64,000 nt of DNA from Pelagibacterium sp. 26DY04 (lineage in GTDB: Bacteria > Pseudomonadota > Alphaproteobacteria > Rhizobiales > Devosiaceae), in contig NZ_CP101731.1 in NCBI RefSeq assembly GCF_031202305.1, positions 2,790,001 to 2,854,000 on the forward strand, read 5' to 3'. Positions 17,745 through 26,483 of this stretch are shown here, piece after piece. The first letter of the stretch is position 1. Every line of letters starts with the position of its first letter. Both the position numbers and the translations under genes were made by a program. The notes under the pieces were generated by a model that saw only the letters and a list, made by a program, of their open reading frames with translations, did no database searches and was not told where the DNA came from.

Positions 17745-18086
17745 TCACATAAGTTTGCGACCGTTGGGCACGGGCTTGTCGATCGCCGCCAGAACGATGG
17801 CGCCAACCTCGTCCTCAAACCCAAGGGTCAGCACTTCCGAGCGCAACGGTCCGATCTGGCGCGGCGGGAAATTAACGACCGCCATCACCTGCCGCCCCAC
17901 AAGTTCGTCGGGCGAATAGTGAACGGTAATCTGCGCCGAGGATTTCTTGATCCCGATTTCAGACCCGAAATCGATGATCAGGATGATCGCCGGCTTGCGC
18001 GCCTCCGGAAAGGGCCGCGCCTCGATGACCGTCCCCGTGCGGATATCGACCTTAAGGAAATCGTCAAAGGAAATCGTTTCGCTCAT
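17745..18086 (-). CDS. tRNA-binding (CsaA-like) protein
   Basis: A 113-residue OB-fold protein of the CsaA/EMAP-II type. It has the entry stretch FLKVDIRTGTVIEA, the SSAQIT segment, VGRQVMAVVNFPPRQIG and the end DKPVPNGRKLM. Family members bind tRNA and have been described as export-related chaperones; the cellular role is uncertain. The start overlaps the proC stop by four bases, so it is the last gene of a ybjN-proC-csaA unit on this strand. Confidence 0.9.
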   Translation of the reverse strand: MSETISFDDFLKVDIRTGTVIEARPFPEARKPAIILIIDFGSEIGIKKSSAQITVHYSPDELVGRQVMAVVNFPPRQIGPLRSEVLTLGFEDEVGAIVLAAIDKPVPNGRKLM

Positions 18087-18898
18087 CGTCCCAGTTCTTC
18101 GCTTCTCTTGCGCGCCGCGTCCACCGCGCGCGCCATCAGCGCCGCCAGTCCGTCCGGCCCCATCAGCACATCGAGTGCCGCCTGCGTGGTGCCGTTGGGC
18201 GAAGTGACGTTCTTGCGCAATTGTTCGGCCGAGCTTTCATCCGCCTCCATCAGCGCCGCGGCCCCGATCACCGTCTGCCGCGCCAGCGCCATCGCCGTCT
18301 CGGACGGAAGCCCCTGCGCCTCTCCGGCTGCGGCCATGGCCTCGACAAGATGGAAGACATAAGCCGGTCCCGACCCCGAAACCGCCGTCACCGCATCGAT
18401 CAGCGCCTCGTCCTCGACCCAGACCACCTCGCCTGCCGCCGCAAGCAAGGCACCAGCCAGGCCCCGGTCCGCGTCCGTCACGGTGCCGCCGGCAAACGCC
18501 CCCGAAATCCCCTTGCCGATCTGGGCCGGCGTATTGGGCATGGTGCGCACCACCCTGTCGGTACCCAATCCCTCCACGAGCTTGCCGGATGAAATCCCGG
18601 CGGCAACCGAAAGCACCAGCGTATCGGCGCCCACTGCCGGCCGCACCGCTTCAAGGACCGTAGCCATCATCTGCGGCTTGACCGCAAGCACGACAACATG
18701 CGGCGTTTCACCGGGAACCGTGTCGATGAGCCGCGCCCCGTGTTCGGCGGCAAAGGCAGCGACACTCTCATGCGGTTGCGGGTCGACGAGCGTCAGCGAT
18801 GCGCCCGGAAGCCCCGCGCGCACCCAGCCAGCCGCCATGGCCATGCCCATCTTGCCCGCGCCGACCAGCAGCACGGACCCCGCATCGGCGAGAGTCAT
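18083..18898 (-). CDS. proC: Pyrroline-5-carboxylate reductase
   Basis: ProC reduces pyrroline-5-carboxylate to proline with NAD(P)H in the cytosol. The 271-residue protein has the Rossmann motif LLVGAGKMGMAMAAGW at the N-terminus, VVLAVKPQM, the MPNTPA motif near the middle, and the family signature VTAVSGSGPAYVFHLVEAM followed by a VTSPNGTT segment in the C-terminal dimer domain. It overlaps ybjN upstream and csaA downstream by four bases each, so all three are co-translated. Confidence 0.95.
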   Translation of the reverse strand: MTLADAGSVLLVGAGKMGMAMAAGWVRAGLPGASLTLVDPQPHESVAAFAAEHGARLIDTVPGETPHVVVLAVKPQMMATVLEAVRPAVGADTLVLSVAAGISSGKLVEGLGTDRVVRTMPNTPAQIGKGISGAFAGGTVTDADRGLAGALLAAAGEVVWVEDEALIDAVTAVSGSGPAYVFHLVEAMAAAGEAQGLPSETAMALARQTVIGAAALMEADESSAEQLRKNVTSPNGTTQAALDVLMGPDGLAALMARAVDAARKRSEELGR

Positions 18899-19395
18899 GC
18901 CTCACCCACGGTTTCGAACATCACCTCGGCCAGCGCGTCCGCCGCCGATTTGCCGGCCCAAACCACGAACTGGAATGCCTGGTAATAAAGGTCGCAGCTT
19001 TCGGTCGCCGAACGCAGCAGCGCTTCGCATTGCTGCGGAGACACCTCGGCCCCGCCCGACAGCAGGTGCGAGTTGCGGAATAGCACCACGCCTTCCTTGT
19101 TCCAGATGTCGAAATGGCCGATCCAGAGCTGTTCGTTGATGAGCGAGATCAACTGCTTGATCTCCCCCCGCCGCGCTTCGGGCACCTTGAGGTCGAACGC
19201 GCATGCCAGATGGAGGGATTCCATTTCCTCCATCCAGTTGAACGAGACGTGGTAGTCGCTCCACCCGCCCTTGACGGAGATGGAAATCTCATCGGCATCC
19301 TGCCGCTCGAACGACCAGTCGTTGATCGCGGCGATATGCTCGATGATATCCACCGGGTGGATGGTCCGATCCAGTTCCAATTCAAGGAGAGACAT
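18895..19395 (-). CDS. YbjN domain protein
   Basis: A 166-residue cytosolic protein of the YbjN/DUF1790 family, with alpha/beta character and the stretch EEMESLHLACAFDLKVP followed by INEQLWIGHFDIWNKEGVVLFRN. E. coli YbjN affects motility and stress phenotypes, but the biochemical activity is unknown. The start at ATG 19395 has GGAG six bases upstream; longer readings add an unconserved basic stretch. It is the first gene of the unit with proC and csaA. A CtrA-type box lies about 210 bp upstream. Confidence 0.85.
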   Translation of the reverse strand: MSLLELELDRTIHPVDIIEHIAAINDWSFERQDADEISISVKGGWSDYHVSFNWMEEMESLHLACAFDLKVPEARRGEIKQLISLINEQLWIGHFDIWNKEGVVLFRNSHLLSGGAEVSPQQCEALLRSATESCDLYYQAFQFVVWAGKSAADALAEVMFETVGEA

Positions 19396-19603
19396 GGCTG
19401 GCTCCGCACGCTCGTTGCGTTTGTTCGAAGATGCTGCGCCAGACAGGATGTCGGACGCACTACGCGGCACAACCGAACCGGCCAGACCGGAACCCAGGAT
19501 GTACGAATCGTCGTTGATTTGACTCTACACCGGGGCCGCCGGACACACCCAGAAACGCGGGCGGAAAACCGGAATTCTCTTGTGGATGATCGGAGCAACG
19601 TGG

Positions 19604-19619
19604 TTAACGGGGTCTTAAC
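19604..19619. promoter_or_regulatory. CtrA-type box upstream of ybjN-proC-csaA
   Basis: TTAA, seven bases (CGGGGTC), then TTAAC: an exact match to the CtrA consensus TTAA-N7-TTAAC of alphaproteobacterial cell-cycle control. It lies in the gene-free stretch 19396-20259, which apart from this box and the repeats shows nothing recognisable. Confidence 0.5.
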
Positions 19620-19787
19620 GAAAGCCCCAATCCACAGGCCTGTGAACGACGAATTTCCCGGCTGCACAATGGCTTGCCAGGAACCCCGACGCCAGAGCTT
19701 CCGCTACATCGGCGCCTCTCTCACCAGGGGAGAGGGAAACTCACCTTTCGGCCCCCGAGAAACATCCAAACGCTGCCCCCGAGCCCC

Positions 19788-20221
19788 TTCTCCCCTTGAG
19801 GGAGAAGGTGGATCGGACCGCCAGGTCCGAGACGGATGAGGGGTGCGCTGAGTTTCCGCAGACACCTCGTTGCCGTTGAAACTCAGCGCACCCCTCACCC
19901 CGAGCCTTCCTCAAGGGAAGAGAAGGGCTCTCTTGATGGCGTCAAAGGTCTTGCCGAAAACGCCGCTCCAGCTACCTTCTCCCCTGGTGGAAGAAGGTGG
20001 ATCGGACCGTCAGGTCCGAGACAGATGAGGGGTGCGCTGAGTTTCCGCAGACACCTCGTTGCCGTTGAAACTCAGCGCATCCCTCACCCCGAGCCTTCCT
20101 CAAGGGAAGAGAAGGGCTCTCTTGATGGCGTCGAAGGTCTTGCCGAAACGCCGCTCCAGCTCCCCTTCTCCCCTGGTGGGAGAAGGTGGCCGCGAAGCGG
20201 TCGGATGAGGGGGGCGCTGAG
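19788..20221. repeat. Tandem duplication of a 189-bp unit made of palindromic repeats
   Basis: The unit GATGAGGGGTGCGCTGAG to the next copy repeats with a period of 189 bp (first at 19835, second at 20024) with few differences. A third, more diverged end follows at 20204. Each unit holds a GGGAGAAGG palindrome and a perfect GCGCTGAGTTTC/GAAACTCAGCGC inverted repeat with a 21-base loop. The stretch lies behind the phosphoesterase gene and upstream of ybjN. Confidence 0.85.
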
Positions 20222-20259
20222 CTTGCGGCAAACTTCGGAACCGGCGTTTCAGCCCAGCG

Positions 20260-20994
20260 TCACCGCTGCCGCCCATGCTCCAGGTCGCGCGCCCATTTCT
20301 CGCTCCCGTGAGCCCGCGCGATGGCGGCCGCCGCCATGTTGTCATAGGCAACCTGACGCAAATTGACGTGCCATTTGCCAGCCGATGTCTCGACGATCGC
20401 ATAAGCCGCGGCCGGCGAAACCCGCCCGGCCGATTCAGGGTCGCTCATCGTAAAGGATGGACGACCAACGCTTCCGGGATTGAAGACGATCGTGCCGTCT
20501 CCGAGCGTCACCACGCGGGCCACATGGGTATGGCCGCAGCAATAGACCGGCAGCCGCTCGGCTGGCAGTTCCGCTTCGATCTCTTCGTGCGTCGCTGCCC
20601 GGAACCCGGTCTTTTTGTCCTTGCGGTCCAGCCAATAGATTTCATCGGAATTGGGCGAGCCATGCGAAAGAAAGATCGCATCCTCGAACACCTCGGTTTC
20701 AGGCAACGACCCGAGCCAATCCAAGGCATCGCCCGCCAGCGACCTGAGCGTCGCCTTGTCGTGCTCGTCGAGATATTTGGGGTCCGCATCAAGCAGATAG
20801 CGGTCGGTATTGCCTCGGATCGCCACCATCTCGAGTTCGGAGAGCATCGATGCCACCTTGGCCGGCTCCAATGGGCCGGCGAAATGATCCCCGAGATTGA
20901 GGATTTTATCGACGTCGTGCCGCTCGATATCGGCCAGCACCGCTTCGAGCGCCAGCGCATTGCCGTGCACGTCAGAAATGACAGCGACCCGCAT
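20260..20994 (-). CDS. Metallophosphoesterase (YfcE-like)
   Basis: A 244-residue cytosolic calcineurin-like phosphoesterase with all metal-binding blocks: SDVHGN at residues 7-12, GDHFAGP, RGNTD, LSHGSP, and CGHTHVA near residue 155, followed by NPGSVGRP. Related enzymes cleave phosphodiesters or small phosphomonoesters; the physiological substrate is unknown. It starts six bases after the ubiK stop, so the two genes form one unit. Confidence 0.87.
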   Translation of the reverse strand: MRVAVISDVHGNALALEAVLADIERHDVDKILNLGDHFAGPLEPAKVASMLSELEMVAIRGNTDRYLLDADPKYLDEHDKATLRSLAGDALDWLGSLPETEVFEDAIFLSHGSPNSDEIYWLDRKDKKTGFRAATHEEIEAELPAERLPVYCCGHTHVARVVTLGDGTIVFNPGSVGRPSFTMSDPESAGRVSPAAAYAIVETSAGKWHVNLRQVAYDNMAAAAIARAHGSEKWARDLEHGRQR

Positions 20995-21000
20995 CCCGGA

Positions 21001-21252
21001 TCAGTCGGTCTTCTTGCGGCGCTTGAAGGCGTCGAGTTCGCGCCGCAGCGCCTCGATCTCTTCGCCCTGAATAGTCACCAGCTCCCGCAGGGCGTCATAA
21101 TCCTCGCGTTTGACGAGGTTGAGGTCGTTGACGACCCTCTCGAGTTGCCCTCTGAACGCGGTTTCCGCCTCGCGGCGCGCGCCATCGGCCATCGAGGCGG
21201 CATCGTTGATCAACCGCCCCAGATCGTCGAAAAACTTTTGTCCCTGCGACAT
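21001..21252 (-). CDS. ubiK: Ubiquinone biosynthesis accessory factor UbiK
   Basis: An 83-residue protein of the BMFP/UbiK family, predicted to form a coiled coil in its C-terminal half (DYDALRELVTIQGEEIEALRRELDAF) after an amphipathic N-terminus (FFDDLGRLINDAASMADGARREAE). UbiK interacts with UbiJ in the aerobic ubiquinone-synthesis complex and binds membranes. The gene lies directly before the phosphoesterase and divergently from lgt. The basic tail KRRKKTD fits lipid contact. Confidence 0.85.
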   Translation of the reverse strand: MSQGQKFFDDLGRLINDAASMADGARREAETAFRGQLERVVNDLNLVKREDYDALRELVTIQGEEIEALRRELDAFKRRKKTD

Positions 21253-21376
21253 CGCTCGAAATCCTCTTGGCTCGGATTGGTCCGTTCACGACTATGTAGG
21301 ACCTCCGGGCCCGCTTGACCAGAGCCGGCCCGGACGGCATGGTCCGCTCGCCCTTCCTTCGTCCAAGAGCGATAAC

Positions 21377-22189
21377 GTGCCATTCCCTGCAATCGATCCC
21401 GTCGCCTTCGCCATCGGCCCCATCGTCATCCGCTGGTACGCGCTCGCCTATCTCGCGGGTATCGCCCTGGGCGTGGGTTATGGCATGCTGATCCTCAGGC
21501 GCAAATCGCTCTGGGCCAAGGGCACGCCGCCCATGACGCCGGACGAATTGTTCGATTTCACCTTCTGGATCGTGATCGGCATCATCGTCGGCGGCCGGCT
21601 GGGCTATGTGCTATTCTATGATCCGCTCACCTTTGCCGCCAATCCCGCCCAGATCATCGCGCTCTGGGACGGCGGCATGAGCTTTCACGGCGGCGCCATC
21701 GGCCTGGCACTGGCCATGGCGATCTATCTGCGCCGCAAAGGGGCCAACATCCTCTCCGGCCTCGACCTTCTGGCCTGCTGCGCCACCATCGGCCTGTTCC
21801 TCGGCCGGGTGGCAAATTTCATCAACGCCGAACTCTATGGCTCGGTCACCACAATGCCCTGGGGCGTGATTTTTCCCGGCGCGGGCGAGCTGCCGCGCCA
21901 TCCCAGCCAGCTCTACGAGGGCATTCTCGAGGGCATCGTCCTGTTCCTGGTCATCCGCTATTTCACCCATATCAAGCTCGTCCTGCGCCAGCCCGGCACC
22001 GCCGCCGGCATCTTCTGCATCGGCTATGGCCTTTCGCGCATTTTCGTCGAGTTCTTCCGGCTGCCCGACAGCCATATCGGCTATCTCGCCTTTGGCTGGC
22101 TCACCATGGGCATGGTGCTTTCGGTACCGCTGGTGATCGGCGGCATCGCTCTCGTGGCCTGGGCCCAATCGCACCGCCGCCATGCCTGA
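21377..22189 (+). CDS. lgt: Prolipoprotein diacylglyceryl transferase
   Basis: Lgt moves diacylglycerol from phosphatidylglycerol to the lipobox cysteine, the first step of lipoprotein maturation in the inner membrane. The start at GTG 21377 (PFPAIDPVAFAIGPIVIRWYALAYL) gives 270 residues, the usual length. Conserved stretches are SFHGGAIG, GRVANFINAELYG (the Lgt signature), RHPSQLYE and FRLPDSHIGYLAFGWLTMG. Seven membrane segments are expected. It overlaps the methyltransferase gene by eight bases. Confidence 0.93.
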   Translation: MPFPAIDPVAFAIGPIVIRWYALAYLAGIALGVGYGMLILRRKSLWAKGTPPMTPDELFDFTFWIVIGIIVGGRLGYVLFYDPLTFAANPAQIIALWDGGMSFHGGAIGLALAMAIYLRRKGANILSGLDLLACCATIGLFLGRVANFINAELYGSVTTMPWGVIFPGAGELPRHPSQLYEGILEGIVLFLVIRYFTHIKLVLRQPGTAAGIFCIGYGLSRIFVEFFRLPDSHIGYLAFGWLTMGMVLSVPLVIGGIALVAWAQSHRRHA

Positions 22190-23267
22190 GCAGGGCCTTT
22201 CCCTTGGCGATCTGATCGACATGCAGATCCGCCAGAACGGCCCCATGTCGCTGGCCACCTATATGGGGCTGTGCCTCACGCACCCCACGCGCGGCTATTA
22301 CCGCAAGGCCGACCCGCTGGGGGTAAAGGGGGATTTCATCACCGCCCCGGAAATCAGCCAGACCTTCGGCGAAATGATCGGCGCATGGATTGCCGATCTC
22401 TATTTCCAGATGGGCGCCCCCGAAAAGTTCACCCTGCTCGAACTCGGCCCCGGCCGTGGTACGCTCATGGCCGACGCCCTGCGCGTCGCCACCCGCGCCA
22501 CCGGCTTTGCCGCCGCCCTCGATCTCAAGCTCTACGAAACCAACCCCGTGCTCATCGCAATGCAGCGCGATCGGCTCGCCGCCTATGCCCCCGAATGGAT
22601 CGACGAGGTGGAGACGATCGGCAGCGCGCCTCTGGTCGTGATCGCCAACGAGTTCTTCGACGCCCTCCCCATCCGCCAGTTCGTGCGCCGCAACGGCAAA
22701 TGGTACGAGCGCAGCGTCGGGCTTTCCCAAGGCAAGCGCAGTTTCGGCCTCTCCCCCACCCCCTATGATGAAGCGCTGATCGGCGAAGCCTTCGCCACGG
22801 CGGACGAGGGCGAAGTGGCCGAAATCGGCCTGGCCGCCCAGCAATTCATGGGCCAGATCTGCCGCCTCATCGCCCCGCGCGGCGGCGCCATCCTTACGCT
22901 CGACTATGGCCATGCCGAAACCCAGCCAGGCGAAACCCTTCAGGCCCTCGCCCGCCATACCCATGTCGATCCGCTGGCCCAGCCCGGCGCGGCCGATCTC
23001 ACCGCCCATGTGGATTTCCAAGCTTTGGGCCGCGCTGCGCGCATGGCTGGGTTGATCGTCCACCCCCTTGCCGAGCAGGGTCCGTTTCTATCATCCTTGG
23101 GACTGGCCGAGCGCCATTCCGCTCTGGCCACAGCCAACCCGGAAAAGGCCGCCTCCCTCGCAACGGCCTTCGATCGGCTTACCTCGCCCGATCAGATGGG
23201 AACGCTGTTCAAAGTCCTGTGCGCATCGAGCCCCGGCCTGCGGCCCGCGGGCTTTTCCGTGCAGTGA
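22182..23267 (+). CDS. SAM-dependent methyltransferase, MidA/NDUFAF7 family
   Basis: A 361-residue class I methyltransferase. The SAM-binding loop reads LLELGPGRGTLMAD, followed by the acidic KLYETNP strand, VIANEFFDALPIRQF and LTLDYGH. The mitochondrial relative NDUFAF7 methylates an arginine of complex I subunit NDUFS2; in alphaproteobacteria the homologue is usually encoded between lgt and pgeF as here. A complex I role in this organism is an inference. It overlaps lgt by eight bases and is followed after 30 bp by pgeF. Confidence 0.88.
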   Translation: MPEQGLSLGDLIDMQIRQNGPMSLATYMGLCLTHPTRGYYRKADPLGVKGDFITAPEISQTFGEMIGAWIADLYFQMGAPEKFTLLELGPGRGTLMADALRVATRATGFAAALDLKLYETNPVLIAMQRDRLAAYAPEWIDEVETIGSAPLVVIANEFFDALPIRQFVRRNGKWYERSVGLSQGKRSFGLSPTPYDEALIGEAFATADEGEVAEIGLAAQQFMGQICRLIAPRGGAILTLDYGHAETQPGETLQALARHTHVDPLAQPGAADLTAHVDFQALGRAARMAGLIVHPLAEQGPFLSSLGLAERHSALATANPEKAASLATAFDRLTSPDQMGTLFKVLCASSPGLRPAGFSVQ

Positions 23268-23297
23268 CGTACTGCCCCAAGGAAAGCCAAGCCTCAC

Positions 23298-24068
23298 ATG
23301 CATCCGCCTTTCGAACAGAGCCCCACCCTTACCCGGATCGTCGGCATCCGCCACGGCTTCTTCGGCCGGCGCGGCGGCGTCTCGGACGGCGATTTCGCCT
23401 CGCTCAACGCCTCGCGCACCGTCGGTGACGATACCGCCAACGTCGTCGAAAACGTCCATCGCGCCGTGATGGCGCTCAAGGGTGGCCCCATCGAAGTGGC
23501 GCTGGGCAAGCAGGTCCACGGCACCGGTGTTCACATCGTCGAAAAGGCCTTCACGCCCGAAACCCGCCCGGAAGCGGACGCGCTGGTCACCACCCGTCCC
23601 GGCATCGCCCTGGGCATCCTCACCGCCGATTGCGCCCCCGTGCTGTTCGCCGACCCAGAAGCGGGCGTCATCGGCGCCGCCCATGCGGGCTGGAAGGGCG
23701 CCGTCTCCGGCATTCTCGCCCGCACCGTCGAGGCGATGGAAAGCCTCGGCGCCACCCGCTCCAACATCGTCGCAGCAATCGGCCCGGCCATCTCCGCGGA
23801 AAACTACGAGATCGGCGAGGAGATGGCCACGACCATCCGCAACGATTTCCCCCAGGCCGCCGCCTTCATCGTCACCGACGGCTGGCCCAAGCCGCATTTC
23901 GACGTACCCGGCCTCGTCCGCCACCAGGCCGAGGCCCTGGGCCTCAAATCGGTCGAAGCCGTCGGCGCCTGCACCTACGCCCATCCAGACCTCTATTTTT
24001 CCCACCGCTACGCCACCCACAACGGCATCGGCACGGGCCGGCAGATCGCGCTGATCGCCCGGGGGTGA
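23298..24068 (+). CDS. pgeF: Peptidoglycan editing factor / multicopper-oxidase-like laccase domain protein
   Basis: A 256-residue protein of the YfiH/DUF152 family. Metal ligands are visible as the His of KQVHG, the Cys of TADCAPVLFAD and the His of AAHAGWKGA. In E. coli the protein removes wrongly inserted L-serine from UDP-MurNAc-peptide precursors, and relatives have purine nucleoside phosphorylase or adenosine deaminase activity. The start at 23298 follows the methyltransferase by 30 bp. The gene ends the lgt group. Confidence 0.9.
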   Translation: MHPPFEQSPTLTRIVGIRHGFFGRRGGVSDGDFASLNASRTVGDDTANVVENVHRAVMALKGGPIEVALGKQVHGTGVHIVEKAFTPETRPEADALVTTRPGIALGILTADCAPVLFADPEAGVIGAAHAGWKGAVSGILARTVEAMESLGATRSNIVAAIGPAISAENYEIGEEMATTIRNDFPQAAAFIVTDGWPKPHFDVPGLVRHQAEALGLKSVEAVGACTYAHPDLYFSHRYATHNGIGTGRQIALIARG

Positions 24069-24222
24069 ACGAAATGGGGTGCAGATCGGCAACACCGTCA
24101 CGCCCCCGTAGCCTTCATGCAAAAGTCATATTGAAGTCGGGCTCCCCAGGGGCTAAACGTCCGGCCAACAAACTCGGGGCATTGGCGGCCTTGGGTGTCA
24201 GGGCGACAGACAGAGGCTGACC

Positions 24223-25155
24223 ATGAAGCTGGTGACGGGCAACTCAAACCTCACCGTGGCCAAGGCCGTATCCGACTACCTAGAAATTCCCCTCACCGAC
24301 GCATCGGTCAAGAAATTCGCCGATAAGGAAATCTTCGTCGAAATCCACGAGAACGTGCGCGGCGAGGATGTTTTCATCCTCCAGTCGACCTCCTATCCGG
24401 CCAACGACCACCTGATGGAGATCCTGATCCTGATCGATGCGCTGCGCCGCTCCTCGGCCCGCCGCATCACCGCCGTCATGCCTTATTTCGGCTATGCGCG
24501 GCAGGATCGCAAATCAGCCTCGCGCACCCCGATCTCGGCCAAGCTCGTCGCCAATCTCATCACCCAGGCCGGTGCCAACCGCGTCCTCACCCTCGATCTG
24601 CACGCACCCCAGATCCAGGGCTTTTTCGATATCCCCACCGACAACCTCTATGCGGCTCCGGTTCTCACCCGCGACATCGCCGAGAATTACGACACCTCCA
24701 AAGTGATGGTCGTGTCCCCCGATGTCGGCGGCGTGCTGCGCGCCCGTAACGTCGCCAACCGCATCGGCGCCCAGCTCGCCATCGTCGACAAGCGCCGCCC
24801 GCGCGCCGGCGTTTCCGAGGTGATGAACATCATCGGCGACGTCGAGGGCCAGTCCTGCATTCTGATCGACGATATCGTCGATTCCGGCGGCACCCTGGTC
24901 AACGCCGCCGAGGCCCTGCTCAATGCCGGGGCCAAGGAAGTCTCCGCCTATATCACCCATGGCGTGCTCTCGGGCGAAGCGCCCCAGCGCATCGCCAATT
25001 CGCGGCTCAAGGAGCTGGTGACCACCGACTCCATCGAAATGACCGAGGCCGTCGCCAAGGTCGACAAGATCCGTCACATCTCGATCGCAACGCTCCTGGG
25101 CGAAGCGATCGCCCGCACCGCGTCCGAGCAGTCGGTCTCGAGCCTGCTCGACTGA
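24223..25155 (+). CDS. prs: Ribose-phosphate pyrophosphokinase
   Basis: Prs makes PRPP from ribose-5-phosphate and ATP, feeding purine, pyrimidine, NAD, His and Trp synthesis. The 310-residue class I enzyme has [19 protein letters not shown] at the start, the regulatory-flexible stretch [10 protein letters not shown], the catalytic segment with [14 protein letters not shown], and the PRPP-binding loop [12 protein letters not shown] near residue 215. It is preceded by about 150 bp without genes and followed by CtrA-type sites, so it is probably a single transcript. Confidence 0.96.
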   Translation: MKLVTGNSNLTVAKAVSDYLEIPLTDASVKKFADKEIFVEIHENVRGEDVFILQSTSYPANDHLMEILILIDALRRSSARRITAVMPYFGYARQDRKSASRTPISAKLVANLITQAGANRVLTLDLHAPQIQGFFDIPTDNLYAAPVLTRDIAENYDTSKVMVVSPDVGGVLRARNVANRIGAQLAIVDKRRPRAGVSEVMNIIGDVEGQSCILIDDIVDSGGTLVNAAEALLNAGAKEVSAYITHGVLSGEAPQRIANSRLKELVTTDSIEMTEAVAKVDKIRHISIATLLGEAIARTASEQSVSSLLD

Positions 25156-25168
25156 CCGACTCAAGCGG

Positions 25169-25259
25169 TTAACGAAGCCTTAACCGCCTCCTAAGCAGCC
25201 GCGCCAGCTGTTTCCCGCGCCCAGAATCCCTGACGCTCCATGGTTAAGCAAGAGCTAAC
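25169..25259 (+). promoter_or_regulatory. Two CtrA-type boxes ahead of the gene at 25281
   Basis: The first box (25169-25184) is TTAA-N7-TTAAC exactly. The second (25244-25259) is TTAA, seven bases, CTAAC, one base from consensus, ending 21 bp before the ATG at 25281. Two sites 75 bp apart upstream of one gene suggest cell-cycle control by CtrA. Confidence 0.5.
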
Positions 25260-25280
25260 CGGAAGCGGGGGTTTTGACCC

Positions 25281-25676
25281 ATGAGCGCGACTCAGCCACA
25301 AGCAACGTTTGCACGTGGAACCTTGGACTGGCTCCGGCATTTTCTGTTTTTACGGAAATTCCGGTGGGGCGAGCCAGCCATGACTGCGGGCACTGCGTAT
25401 GTGGATATATCAGTGACCAAGCCCCCTATCCGTCACCCGCTGGTGGCACCGCGCTCGTCCGCCGACGGCGAACTCAAAGCTTTGCTCGATGAAATACCGA
25501 CATGGTCGGACACCATGCTGGTGCACATGCACAAGCGGTTCGGCACCAGCCGGCTCTTCCGCGTGCATCATGCGTCCGATGGCGAGTTGACCGAACGCGC
25601 CAGGACCCTGCGCGCCGCCGCGCTCGAGGAAATGGATCGTCGCGGGCTTGCCCCGCTGGCCGACGAGGCCGATTGA
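25281..25676 (+). CDS. Hypothetical protein, 131 residues, possibly CtrA-controlled
   Basis: I do not recognise a family. The N-terminal 45 residues are basic and aromatic (LDWLRHFLFLRKFRWG). The rest is a helical, charged domain (ELKALLDEIPTWSDTMLVHMHKRFG, then DGELTERARTLRAAALEEMDRRG). No membrane segment or signal peptide is evident. An internal ATG at 25380 (MTAGTAYVDIS) is a possible alternative start that would remove the basic part. Upstream lie two CtrA-type boxes; downstream is the rplY promoter. Confidence 0.6.
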   Translation: MSATQPQATFARGTLDWLRHFLFLRKFRWGEPAMTAGTAYVDISVTKPPIRHPLVAPRSSADGELKALLDEIPTWSDTMLVHMHKRFGTSRLFRVHHASDGELTERARTLRAAALEEMDRRGLAPLADEAD

Positions 25677-25693
25677 GCGCGCGTCGCTGCCTC

Positions 25694-25722
25694 TTGCTCA
25701 AATCCGGCCTCTCCTATATAGA
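25694..25722 (+). promoter_or_regulatory. Sigma-70-type promoter for rplY-pth
   Basis: TTGCTC, 17 bases, then TATAGA gives well-spaced -35 and -10 hexamers. The expected transcript would begin near 25729, leaving a leader of about 80 nt before rplY. Confidence 0.55.
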
Positions 25723-25808
25723 CCGCCGCCATGAAGCGTTCGTCACCCCTGGAGGACGGGCGCGCATTCTGCGTTTTGCAGACTGCACCCAACCAATGGA
25801 TGATTTCC

Positions 25809-26435
25809 ATGAGCGTCGAGCTTAAGGCTTCGGTGCGGGACCGGGTGGGCAAGGGGGCCGCTCGTGAACTGCGTCGTCAAGGTCTGGTTCCTGCCGTTAT
25901 CTACGGCGACAAGAAGGCCCCTCTTTCCATCGCCGTGTCCTACAAGGACACGTTCCGCAAGATTCATGACGGCGGCTTTCTTTCGCACGTCATCGAGATC
26001 GATGTGGACGGCGAAAAGCACCGCGTGATCCCCAAGGATTACCAGCTTGAACCCGTGCGCGACTTCCTCGTGCATGTGGACTTCCTGCGCGTGGGCAAGA
26101 ATTCGACCCTGACGGTCGAAGTTCCGGTCCACTTCGAGAACGAGGAAAAGTCCCCCGGGCTCAAGAAGGGCGGCGTGCTCAACGTCGTTCGCCACACCGT
26201 CGAGGTGACCGTCCCCGCCGATCAGATCCCCGAATATCTCGTGGTCGACCTGACCGGCACCGAAGTTGGCGATTCGATCCACATCTCGGCCGTGACCCTG
26301 CCCAAGGGCGTCGCCCCGACCATCACCGACCGCGACTTCACCATCGCCACTCTCGCGGCCCCGTCCGCTCTGCGCGCCTCTGAAGGCGAAGAGAGCGAAG
26401 AAGCCAGCGAAGCCGAAGGCGATAACGAAGAATAA
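25809..26435 (+). CDS. rplY: 50S ribosomal protein L25 (general stress protein Ctc form)
   Basis: L25 binds 5S rRNA in the large subunit. At 208 residues this is the long two-domain Ctc form: the RNA-binding domain (residues 1-92, [32 protein letters not shown]) and a beta-rich C-terminal domain ([21 protein letters not shown]), ending in an acidic tail [18 protein letters not shown] 25809 and ATG 25800 are both possible and no clear Shine-Dalgarno is seen for either. It is followed after 48 bp by pth, the common rplY-pth pairing. Confidence 0.94.
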   Translation: MSVELKASVRDRVGKGAARELRRQGLVPAVIYGDKKAPLSIAVSYKDTFRKIHDGGFLSHVIEIDVDGEKHRVIPKDYQLEPVRDFLVHVDFLRVGKNSTLTVEVPVHFENEEKSPGLKKGGVLNVVRHTVEVTVPADQIPEYLVVDLTGTEVGDSIHISAVTLPKGVAPTITDRDFTIATLAAPSALRASEGEESEEASEAEGDNEE

Positions 26436-26483
26436 TCGGCTGGGGCCGGCCCACCGGCCCCTTCCCTTTCCCGGAGAGATGCG

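Noticed and set aside
24069..24222. A possible small RNA or gene between pgeF and prs
   Set aside because: No frame, hairpin or terminator of note was found in the 154 bp.
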